A DNA stretch of 64,000 nucleotides from Leifsonia sp052114085 (GTDB taxonomy: Bacteria > Actinomycetota > Actinomycetes > Actinomycetales > Microbacteriaceae), in the NCBI RefSeq assembly GCF_052114085.1, contig NZ_JBFREB010000001.1, positions 1-64,000 on the forward strand, in the 5' to 3' direction. The position numbers and the translations under genes are program-made. Below the pieces are notes generated by a model. It made no database searches and was not told where the DNA came from. It saw only the letters and a list, made by a program, of their open reading frames with translations. Below, piece by piece: positions 57,612 to 64,000 of this stretch. The first letter of the stretch is position 1. Every line of letters begins with the position of its first letter.

Positions 57612-57917
57612 ATGGGTGTGCTGAGCTACGGCGGCACCGACTATCCCTTCGGCGACCGACTGCTGTCGCACCTCCAGGTCGTCATCACCACGAAGCTGCG
57701 CCGGCGCGAAAGCTTCGCCCTCAGCTGGGTCCCGGACGGTGAGGGCGGACGCGAGGCGCTCTGGATGGACAACGGGCTGCCCATCCGGTTCCGCTACGAC
57801 GACTCCGCCGTCGCACCGTTGAACCGCGACTGGCTCGAGGCCCTGATGGACGGCACGCATCGTCCGAACGGTCTGTTGGTCTCGCCGGAGCCCGCCCAGC
57901 TCAGGGTCGGGATCTAG
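57612..57917 (+). CDS. DUF7882-like small protein
   Basis: The 101-residue protein begins MGVLSYGGTDYPFGDRLLSH and continues with VVITTKLRRRESFALSWV and LNRDWLEALMDGTHRPNGLLVSPE. This matches a small family common in Microbacteriaceae (DUF7882), often wrongly labelled as ATP-dependent DNA ligase. It has no ligase motifs. AGGAG lies about 10 bases before the ATG. The function is unknown. Confidence 0.8.
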   Translation: MGVLSYGGTDYPFGDRLLSHLQVVITTKLRRRESFALSWVPDGEGGREALWMDNGLPIRFRYDDSAVAPLNRDWLEALMDGTHRPNGLLVSPEPAQLRVGI

Positions 57918-58033
57918 GCGCCAGACAACCGAGGTCGGTCGCGGCTCGCCTGAAAGTGCGCTGGGTAGGGGGTAGACCGCACCCCTCCGCGGTGGGAGCG
58001 TTCGTGGGGTATCGGACCACGAAAGGGGACCAC

Positions 58034-58207
58034 ATGGGACTCGACGACAAGATCGAAAACGCTGGCGAGAAGGCTGGCGGCAGCGCCAAGGAAGCCGCAG
58101 GCAAGGCAACGGGCGACGAGCGCCTCGAAGCCGAAGGCAAGGGCGACCAGGTGAAAGCCGACGTTAAGCAGGCAGGCGAGAAGATCAAGGACGCCTTCAA
58201 GCACTGA
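58034..58207 (+). CDS. CsbD-family stress protein
   Basis: The 57-residue protein is highly charged with repeats of the form ENAGEKAGGSAKEAAGKATGDERLEAEG, the CsbD signature. CsbD-like proteins are general stress proteins of unknown mechanism. AAGGGGAC stands before the ATG. A tandem 16-base duplication overlaps its stop codon and a terminator-like hairpin follows 29 bases later. Confidence 0.9.
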   Translation: MGLDDKIENAGEKAGGSAKEAAGKATGDERLEAEGKGDQVKADVKQAGEKIKDAFKH

Positions 58208-58221
58208 CGCCTTCAAGCATT
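58190..58221 (+). repeat. 16-bp tandem duplication at the end of the CsbD gene
   Basis: GACGCCTTCAAGCACT (58190-58205) is followed directly by the same 16 bases with one change (58206-58221). The first copy encodes the protein's last residues and leads into the stop. The second is downstream and untranslated. Confidence 0.75.
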
Positions 58222-58235
58222 GACCTCAAGAGCGG

Positions 58236-58267
58236 AGCCCCCGCCCGGCATCGACCGGACGGGGGCT
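58236..58267 (+). terminator. Terminator-like hairpin after the CsbD gene
   Basis: AGCCCCCG (58236-58243) pairs with CGGGGGCT (58260-58267), with an inner CCGG/CCGG stem, making a long GC-rich hairpin. It is followed by TCGTC rather than a U-tract, as is common in high-GC actinobacteria. Confidence 0.65.
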
Positions 58268-58366
58268 TCGTCGCGTCCGGCTGGTTCATATCCGGTTCGG
58301 CGGAAGGCTGTGCCGTTCATGCTCCGTTCTCCAGTGATTCGGCTTTCGTCCACCGCTCCGGCGGAG

Positions 58367-58372
58367 TACCTT
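58367..58372 (+). promoter_or_regulatory. Leaderless -10 box for the small membrane protein
   Basis: TACCTT lies 7 bases before the ATG at 58380. Confidence 0.5.
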
Positions 58373-58379
58373 CCGGGAT

Positions 58380-58652
58380 ATGGGAGACCGTACGGACCGC
58401 GCCCGAGCGGGACGAAGGGCGGCCATCGGCGGCCTGCTCGCCGCGCTCGCGCTCGTCGCTACGGTCGCGCTCGCCGTGGCCATCCCTACCCAGGGCGAGA
58501 ACCCCCGGGCGTGGGGCGTCATCGTCTGTGGTCTGGTGACCGTGGCGGTCTGCGGGGAGTTCGCTCTGCGCAACTGGAGGCTGCTCCGTCACTATCGCGG
58601 CGACGACCTGTCGCCGCGGCACCATCATCCGTCGGCGAAAGCCGCGCGGTAG
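58380..58652 (+). CDS. Small two-span membrane protein
   Basis: The 90-residue protein has an Arg-rich head, two hydrophobic helices (about residues 14-35 and 45-62) and a His/Arg-rich tail ending HHHPSAKAAR. No family is recognised. It has a probable leaderless start and ends 13 bases before the end of the convergent large secreted protein gene. Confidence 0.75.
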   Translation: MGDRTDRARAGRRAAIGGLLAALALVATVALAVAIPTQGENPRAWGVIVCGLVTVAVCGEFALRNWRLLRHYRGDDLSPRHHHPSAKAAR

Positions 58653-58665
58653 CGGGTCGCGGGAG

Positions 58666-61600
58666 CTACTGCCAGACGGTGGTGTGAAGCCTCCCGGTGA
58701 TCAGGGTGCTACTGGTGGGGGCGTTCATGTGGAACCGGAGCTTGGCGATGGGGGCACCAGTGGGCGTGCTGAAGGGCGGGATCGTGTACGTGGTGATCAG
58801 CGTGACGGATTTAGGGATGTACGGGGGAGTGACGGGCTTCCGGGCGGTGTGACCGGACCACTGCCAGTGGGCTGTGGCGTCGTCGGCGATGCCGTAGGGA
58901 TCGGCGGGGTTGCCCCACTCGGAGTGATAGAACACGTCGAGGCTGGTGGGGAGGGCCGATTGGCCGGCTTGTTGGGTGAAGGTCAGCGTCACGGCATCGA
59001 GCCGTGAGGTGGAGTGCCCGTCTTCTTGGGAGGAATAGGTGCTGCCGACCGGGACGGTGATGTCCCATCCGCTGTGCTGCTGAAGGACGAGAACGTTGGC
59101 GTCGGGAGCCCAGGGCTCCGTCCACTTGTTGGGCACCGGTTTACCCCCGTCCGTGGCGGTCAGGGCCGTGTTGCCGTAGGTGCTGTGGGTCACGCAGTCG
59201 ACGTCCGGCGGAGCGCATCGGGAGGGCAATGCGTTGCCAAGGTTGTCGCTGGGAAGGCTAAGGCTCCTCGCGGCAGGATCGACGATGGTGGTGTTGTTGC
59301 TGCCGGTCGTCGGCTTGGTGAGGTCGTACGACGGGTTGGTCGTGTCTCGGGTTGGGTAGGCGGCGGTAGGCCGGTTGTTCGTGAGGTCGTCGGCGGCCGG
59401 GGTGTAGGCCGTGATGGAAGCCGCAATGAGCCAGCCGCCGGGACTGGTCGGGAGGGCGATGTGCGCTTTGATCCAGCGTGCTGTGGTGGCGACGGCGTCG
59501 CTCGCCGTCGTGAGTTTGGGCAGCACGGAACGGTAGCTGGTGAGGCCACCCGCGACGATTGTGGTGGCCGCGGGTGCGGGCGACCACCCGGTGGTGAGGT
59601 CGGGGGCAGCGTCCGGAGTGTCTGGGTGGTACGAGAATTCGACCGCGGCAGGGCTCGTGATGCCGGAGGCGCGGTTGGCGGTATACCAGTCAGTGGCGAG
59701 GGTGCCGATCGGTTGGTTCTGACCCAGATCGACCACGACGTCGAGGCCCCCGGCGGTTCGGACGGGGCTCCCGGCGTCGGTGCTCCACCCCACCGAGGAT
59801 GCGGATGCCCACGGGTTGGTGGGAGTGTCGTCGGCCGAGCCGACGGTGGCAGCCGAGGGCGAGGTGAGCTTCCCGGCCCGCGTGGGGATGTAGGTGTCGC
59901 TGTAAACGTTGCGGTCGGTGTCGTCGGTGATGTTGACGCAGTTGGTGTCGATCATGGTGGTCGCGCGGGGCGACCCGCAGGGGCTGATCGGCTTTCCGTC
60001 CGCGCCGATCAGAGTGACCTCGGACAAGAACGCCCAGTCGAAACCGGGTGTGCCTGTCACGGTCAGCCGCACCGCCGACACGGAGCGGATCTCTCCGGCA
60101 TTCAAGGTGGCGTCCAACCAGCCGGTGCCGGGGTCGGCCGCCGGCGCTGTTCCCACGGCCTGCCCTGACACGTTGGTGCCTGTTCCGGGGTCGGTCGCCC
60201 AGGACGTGAACGCCTGCCAGTCGATGTCGCCGCTCGCATCAGCGGAGGCGGTCTCCACGGTCACGGCAGGTTGGCTGATGCCGAGGGAGTTCTGCACCAA
60301 CCAGTTGGAGCGCACCTGGTGCACCGCTGTCGGTTCCGCCAAATTCACTGTCACCTGCTTTCGGGCGCCGGCGGAGACGTTCAGGCCAGCCCAGGCGGGG
60401 TCGGCGTAGGTGGCTTCGCCGGTGATCCCATCGGCCAGCTTCGGGCGTGGGGAGCCGTCCTTCCAGTCGCCGTCACCGCCGAGGAGATTCCACAGCTGCA
60501 GCGGGTCGGTGCCGGCTTTCACCGTGGCATAGCCGGCCCCGGCCGACACCCGCTGCCCGATCGACCCGGTGCCGGTGGTTGTCCCTGCCCCGTCGACCGT
60601 GTCCGCCGCGGAGAGGGGCACGACGAGGGTGGTGCCGGAGGTCTTCTTGCCCGGATTTCCGTAGGCGTCGAACGCGGACACCTGGTAGGTGTAGGTGCGT
60701 CCGGATTGCACGTTCGGATCGGTGAACGCCAGCACGCCCGGGTGGTCGGCATCGGCGGGGAGGGGTCGAGCGAACCCGTATTGGTCCACTGCGGTGTCTG
60801 ACAGCGGTTGGCGCACCTGGCCGATGGGTTGTCCGTCCCGGAACACCTGATACCCCACGATCGGGATGACGATGCCGGATTTCCAGTCATCGGTCGGTGT
60901 GGAGGCCACCAACCGGGGCCACTGCACGGTGACGTCGTAACTGCCCTGGATCAGGGCGGCGCTCACCCCGGAGTTTCCCGGATAGCGGTCGGCGCCCACT
61001 GCGGGGACGGTCTGAGCCATGTTGAATCCGAACCGCAAATAGGTGGCGTATGCGGCCGTGTACGCCCGGTTGGACCGGTAGTCCCACCACCACGACGCCG
61101 TGTTGAGGTTGTTGGCCGAGAAGCCCGCATACCCGTCCAGGTCCGCACGCTGCCCCCAGAACTCGCCATTCATCTGCCTCAGGTGCGTCACCATCGCCTG
61201 AATCGGCATCGGGAGATTCGCCTGCAAGGTGTACGACTCCGCATTTCCCCACAGTTTGGTTCCGGTGCCCGCGATGTTGATGCCTGTTCGGGCGGCGATC
61301 ATCCACGGGGCCAGGTCGGCAACGGTCTCGTTCTGCGCACCCGCCCCGTCCTGCGGCGCGTACACGCTCACGCTCGAGCCCCGCAACAGCTCACTGACCA
61401 CGGACGCATAGGTGTCCCGAGCCGCTCGCTGGGTCGGCGAGCCCGGGTCGGCGCCCACATCAGCGGTGTGATAGGGGGAGACCATGATCCCGAGCCCGGG
61501 AACTGTGCCCGTGACGTAGGTGGACACCGCGTCCGTGTACTGGTTCAGTAGATCGAACAGGTGAAAGTCCGGAGACGCGGGATCGGTGGAGTACTGCACG

Positions 61601-62349
61601 TTGTTGCCTTCGAAGGGAAGGTAGATGCCCGCGATCTGCTCCCCGTACTTAGCACCGAACTGCGCCCACAGGTCATCGAAGAGATCCTTCGACAGCTGCG
61701 TCTGCTGCGCCATCCACCCGGCGGAGACCGCTCCCGCACCGAAGAATGTGCCCTCGTCGATCTGCAACCCCAGCCACACCCTCATGCCGTGAGTCTTCGC
61801 TGCCTCAAGCAACTGCTTCACCTGATCCGACCGCACTGAGGGTGAGGTCACGCACCTCCCCGACTCGTCCGGGGCGTTCACGCGCGACGCATCCCACTGC
61901 GTATTCCGCGACTCGTACAACGGCCGGACCCAGCGGCCGCCCGCGCCGGGCTCACCTGCCGGCACCACACCGTCCGATTGGACGCACCTGGGCTGATCGT
62001 CAGGAGCCAAGCCGAAGTAGGCACTCGTGCCCGCCCACGTTTGCGCGGACCACTGCAACACCACCTGATCCATACACAGCGCCTTCAACTGGGTCAGAAG
62101 GTCCGACCACTCCGTGCCATGCGAGAGCGCATTGCCGGGATCACCCCACCAGGACACCGGATGCGCCGGATCAGTCTCCGGTGCGTCTGCTGCGTCGGGC
62201 CGCACGAACTCCGCCGAAACGTGCTCTACGGGCGCCTTCGAGCAGTCAGGCCGAGTCGCCGCATTAGTGGCCTGCGCACCGGTCGCGGGGATCACCACCA
62301 ACGCCGCCGCGAGCACAGTTGCCGCCATCACACTCGTAACCCGACGCAT
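58666..62349 (-). CDS. Large secreted protein with DUF4434-like glycosidase-type N-terminus
   Basis: The 1227-residue protein has a signal peptide (about residues 1-31, ending ATGAQA). The N-terminal 450 residues resemble a DUF4434-type TIM barrel, with DQVVLQWSAQTWAGTSAYFG, MRVWLGLQIDEGTFFG and VSPYHTADVGAD. A fibronectin III-like part follows near 480-600. Two or more beta-sandwich regions (about 640-800 and 840-1000) resemble discoidin/F5-8 carbohydrate-binding modules. No wall-anchor signal is present. The ATG at 62349 has AAAGG 8 bases upstream. It lies 61 bases after the LAETG protein gene. It probably acts on a surface or environmental glycan. Confidence 0.75.
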   Translation of the reverse strand: MRRVTSVMAATVLAAALVVIPATGAQATNAATRPDCSKAPVEHVSAEFVRPDAADAPETDPAHPVSWWGDPGNALSHGTEWSDLLTQLKALCMDQVVLQWSAQTWAGTSAYFGLAPDDQPRCVQSDGVVPAGEPGAGGRWVRPLYESRNTQWDASRVNAPDESGRCVTSPSVRSDQVKQLLEAAKTHGMRVWLGLQIDEGTFFGAGAVSAGWMAQQTQLSKDLFDDLWAQFGAKYGEQIAGIYLPFEGNNVQYSTDPASPDFHLFDLLNQYTDAVSTYVTGTVPGLGIMVSPYHTADVGADPGSPTQRAARDTYASVVSELLRGSSVSVYAPQDGAGAQNETVADLAPWMIAARTGINIAGTGTKLWGNAESYTLQANLPMPIQAMVTHLRQMNGEFWGQRADLDGYAGFSANNLNTASWWWDYRSNRAYTAAYATYLRFGFNMAQTVPAVGADRYPGNSGVSAALIQGSYDVTVQWPRLVASTPTDDWKSGIVIPIVGYQVFRDGQPIGQVRQPLSDTAVDQYGFARPLPADADHPGVLAFTDPNVQSGRTYTYQVSAFDAYGNPGKKTSGTTLVVPLSAADTVDGAGTTTGTGSIGQRVSAGAGYATVKAGTDPLQLWNLLGGDGDWKDGSPRPKLADGITGEATYADPAWAGLNVSAGARKQVTVNLAEPTAVHQVRSNWLVQNSLGISQPAVTVETASADASGDIDWQAFTSWATDPGTGTNVSGQAVGTAPAADPGTGWLDATLNAGEIRSVSAVRLTVTGTPGFDWAFLSEVTLIGADGKPISPCGSPRATTMIDTNCVNITDDTDRNVYSDTYIPTRAGKLTSPSAATVGSADDTPTNPWASASSVGWSTDAGSPVRTAGGLDVVVDLGQNQPIGTLATDWYTANRASGITSPAAVEFSYHPDTPDAAPDLTTGWSPAPAATTIVAGGLTSYRSVLPKLTTASDAVATTARWIKAHIALPTSPGGWLIAASITAYTPAADDLTNNRPTAAYPTRDTTNPSYDLTKPTTGSNNTTIVDPAARSLSLPSDNLGNALPSRCAPPDVDCVTHSTYGNTALTATDGGKPVPNKWTEPWAPDANVLVLQQHSGWDITVPVGSTYSSQEDGHSTSRLDAVTLTFTQQAGQSALPTSLDVFYHSEWGNPADPYGIADDATAHWQWSGHTARKPVTPPYIPKSVTLITTYTIPPFSTPTGAPIAKLRFHMNAPTSSTLITGRLHTTVWQ

Positions 62350-62410
62350 CACAAACACCTTTCACTCACGTTCAGAACACCAAAGAGGGGAAGCCCGGGG
62401 CTCCGCTCTG

Positions 62411-63472
62411 CTACTGGAGCTGTCCCTCGCGGCGACGCGCGAGCTGGCTGGTCAGGATGATGCTCGCGCCGAGCAGGATGAGGATCCCGGCGCTGACCAT
62501 GGCGGGGGTGAAGATCGTGGATCCGGTTTCCGCGAGCCGAGCCGGCTGGGACTGCGGTGCACCGGGGGCGGGGGCCGATGGGGGCGAGGATTTCGGAGAC
62601 GCGGTGCTTGCCGCCAGTTCCGGGGTCGCCGACACGGGCGGTGTGGGGATCGGAGAAGCAGTCTCGGACGGTTCCGGGTTCGGAGTGGAGATCGCCGGTG
62701 CTGAGGGCTCCGGCGTCGGTGACGTCGTGGGCGTGTCCGTCGGGGTCGGGGTGGGTGGGGTGTCCACGATCGCCGCCGACGCCGTGGACCACCCGTAGTC
62801 GTTGGCCGCGTTTGATGCATGCACGAATCCGAGGTTCATGGAGAAGCCCATCCCGGGTGGTGCGTTGAGGGGTACCTGGAACTGCATCGACACGTCTGTG
62901 GTCTCTCCCGGGGGCAGATATCCGCGGAGGTCCACTCCGCCCGGAGGCACGTGACCTGCCTGTCCGACGATCAACAGCCCTGATGGGTCACTGCTGAAGT
63001 GAGCGACGCTCTTGTCGGGGTCGCCCTCGACTCGCACCGAATCCGGGACGACTGCGTACTTCTGGTAGTACGTGTGCCAGACCTCTGGTCCGTACTGGCA
63101 CGCCGGGTCCGGGTCGCAGCTGATCGTGCGCGGGCTCGCGTCGATGGCGAGGTCTCGGACGGTGATGTCGGTGTTGTTGGTCAGCGTGTAGGTGAACTGG
63201 AGGATATCGCCCGGCAGCACCGGCTTCCCGTCACCGACGGTCGCCCCACTGGTGAGATCCACGATGGAGGCTGTCGAGACGAAGCACCCGTGAATCTGCA
63301 CCTGGAGGGTGACGTCGTAGGTGTCGCACCGCTGCCTGGTGTTGCCGGGGGCTTCGACGATCGCCGCCTGCGCGACCGTCGCACCCGCCCCGCCGATGAG
63401 GCCCACTACGACCAGCAGGGCACCTGCCCGGGTGACCCACCGGCCACCCCGCATCCGACGAGAACCTCGCAT
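62411..63472 (-). CDS. LAETG-motif cell-wall-anchored protein
   Basis: The 353-residue protein has a signal peptide (after an Arg-rich start, a hydrophobic stretch ending TVAQA). An extracellular domain with DILQFTYTLTNNTDITVRDL resembles DUF11-like repeats. A long Pro/Thr/Ser linker follows. The C-terminal sorting signal is LAETG plus a hydrophobic helix and RRREG tail. LAxTG is the motif used by class E sortases in actinobacteria. GAGGAAG stands about 9 bases before the ATG at 63472. It is the upstream partner of the DUF4434-like protein. Confidence 0.85.
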   Translation of the reverse strand: MRGSRRMRGGRWVTRAGALLVVVGLIGGAGATVAQAAIVEAPGNTRQRCDTYDVTLQVQIHGCFVSTASIVDLTSGATVGDGKPVLPGDILQFTYTLTNNTDITVRDLAIDASPRTISCDPDPACQYGPEVWHTYYQKYAVVPDSVRVEGDPDKSVAHFSSDPSGLLIVGQAGHVPPGGVDLRGYLPPGETTDVSMQFQVPLNAPPGMGFSMNLGFVHASNAANDYGWSTASAAIVDTPPTPTPTDTPTTSPTPEPSAPAISTPNPEPSETASPIPTPPVSATPELAASTASPKSSPPSAPAPGAPQSQPARLAETGSTIFTPAMVSAGILILLGASIILTSQLARRREGQLQ

Positions 63473-63699
63473 CACACACCACTTCCTCACCTGTTAGAAA
63501 CAACGTCCACCTACTTAGACGCAGTCGGCTCCGAACCATGACGCTGAGGCCGTCAATCAACCGTCGACGGAAGTCGGTGTATGTGCTCCGCTCAGCAGGG
63601 GGTGGCGAGGGCGCGCATGTCGTCCCGGAATCGCAGGCGGTGCCCGGCCGATCGGGAGCTGGATCCGCAGGCGGAAACCGCGCTAGCCGCGCCGTACCA

Positions 63700-64000
63700 T
63701 CAGGCCCGGGCGAAGGCGGCCCGGTAGCGGGTCGGGGGCACGCCCACCTCGGCGTCGAAGTGGTGCCGGAGCAGCGTCGCGCTGCCGAACCCGCACTGGC
63801 GGGCCACTTCGTCGATCGAGAGGTCGGTCGTCTCGAGCAGAAGGCGTGCGTGCAGGATGCGCTGGGTTGTCAGCCACTGCATCGGCGAGACGCCGGTCTC
63901 CGCGACGAATCGCCGGGAGAAGCTGCGGGTGGACATGTGCACGCGGTCGGCGAGGCTGCTCACCGTGTGCGCCTCGTCCAGTCTGTCCGTCAGGTGGTCG
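63700..64000 (-). CDS. GlxA-family AraC regulator, 5' truncated by window edge
   Basis: Only the C-terminal part is inside the window. It is an AraC/XylS DNA-binding domain with two helix-turn-helices: VSSLADRVHMSTRSFSRRF, then PMQWLTTQRILHARLLLE, and DLSIDEVARQCGFGSATLLR, followed by VPPTRYRAAFARA. The spacing fits GlxA-type regulators whose N-terminal domain is DJ-1/PfpI-like, but that part is beyond the edge. The frame is open to base 64000. A 227-base non-coding stretch separates its stop from the start of the LAETG gene. Confidence 0.85.
   Translation of the reverse strand, partial: DHLTDRLDEAHTVSSLADRVHMSTRSFSRRFVAETGVSPMQWLTTQRILHARLLLETTDLSIDEVARQCGFGSATLLRHHFDAEVGVPPTRYRAAFARA

Noticed and set aside
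57592..57624. Ten-residue ORF overlapping the DUF7882 start as a possible leader peptide
   Set aside because: It has no attenuator structure or run of regulatory codons, and it overlaps the next start by chance spacing.
58007..58012. GGGTAT as a SigB/SigF-type -10 box for the CsbD gene
   Set aside because: CsbD genes are often under general-stress sigma factors, but no GTTT-like -35 element is found 14-16 bases upstream, so the match is not supported.

Overview
The window is a compact, very GC-rich stretch of actinobacterial chromosome. It most resembles the Microbacteriaceae, and Leifsonia-like organisms in particular. The evidence is menaquinone (not ubiquinone) genes, a DUF7882-type small protein at 57.6 kb that I associate with this family, DUF4229, DUF6191, a GlgX-TreY-TreZ cluster, a mycoredoxin-like protein, and an LAETG-type sorting signal. 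Codon usage is strongly biased to G/C in the third position, so long antisense shadow ORFs are common. I see no rRNA, tRNA, CRISPR array, insertion sequence or prophage. The genes at both ends run off the window: an RGG/TPR protein on the left and a GlxA-type AraC regulator on the right.

Layout. 1-2.3 kb: an RGG-headed TPR protein overlapping a HAD-IIA phosphatase. 2.3-9.0 kb: the menaquinone locus, menC (minus), menB-menE-menA (plus), a DUF4229 protein (minus), a PLDc_N membrane protein and menD (plus). It is followed by a frameshifted NTF2-like pseudogene. 9.3-19.1 kb: housekeeping and catabolic genes (thioesterase, FAD oxidase, AlkA-type glycosylase, SRPBCC protein, PYROXD2/CrtI-like FAD enzyme, bifunctional PutA, aldo/keto reductase). 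19.1-28.7 kb: a two-component system, Lrp and POT transporter, MOSC protein, a VOC/HxlR pair with a double operator, LysR and two aldo/keto reductases. 28.7-35.8 kb: a redoxin-kinase-aminopeptidase operon, MarR/MFS, a lipase-like hydrolase, a lipoate ligase with permuted domains and small proteins. 35.9-45.6 kb: an HtrA protease, an unusual sigma factor fused to a zinc finger and a LamG domain, a gutted S66 carboxypeptidase, PAP2, a DHA2 exporter with its MarR regulator and operators, a secreted protein, a PHP enzyme and a RibD_C/DHFR-like enzyme. 45.7-48.0 kb: a class II UvrA-like ABC protein. 48.0-57.5 kb: a glycogen/trehalose cluster (GH15, a Ser/Thr kinase, GlgX, TreZ, TreY) split by an oppositely oriented HicAB toxin-antitoxin pair. 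57.6-58.7 kb: small stress-type proteins. 58.7-63.5 kb: a secreted 1227-residue DUF4434-like protein and an LAETG cell-wall-anchored protein.

How it works together. MenD, MenC, MenE, MenB and MenA give most of the route from isochorismate to demethylmenaquinone; menF, menH and the methyltransferase are not here. GlgX debranches glycogen, TreY and TreZ turn linear maltodextrins into trehalose, and the GH15 enzyme could hydrolyse trehalose or maltodextrin. A soluble kinase is translationally coupled into that pathway. Three regulator-target pairs (HxlR/VOC, MarR/MFS, MarR/DHA2) have visible inverted-repeat operators.

The most striking genome-scale pattern is leaderless initiation. At 21 genes a TANNNT -10 box lies exactly 6 or 7 bases before the start codon, which fixes many start sites. 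The items most worth a second look are the sigma/LamG fusion, the HicAB insertion with the kinase in the trehalose cluster, and two copies of a ~60 bp palindromic repeat whose stem bases covary.
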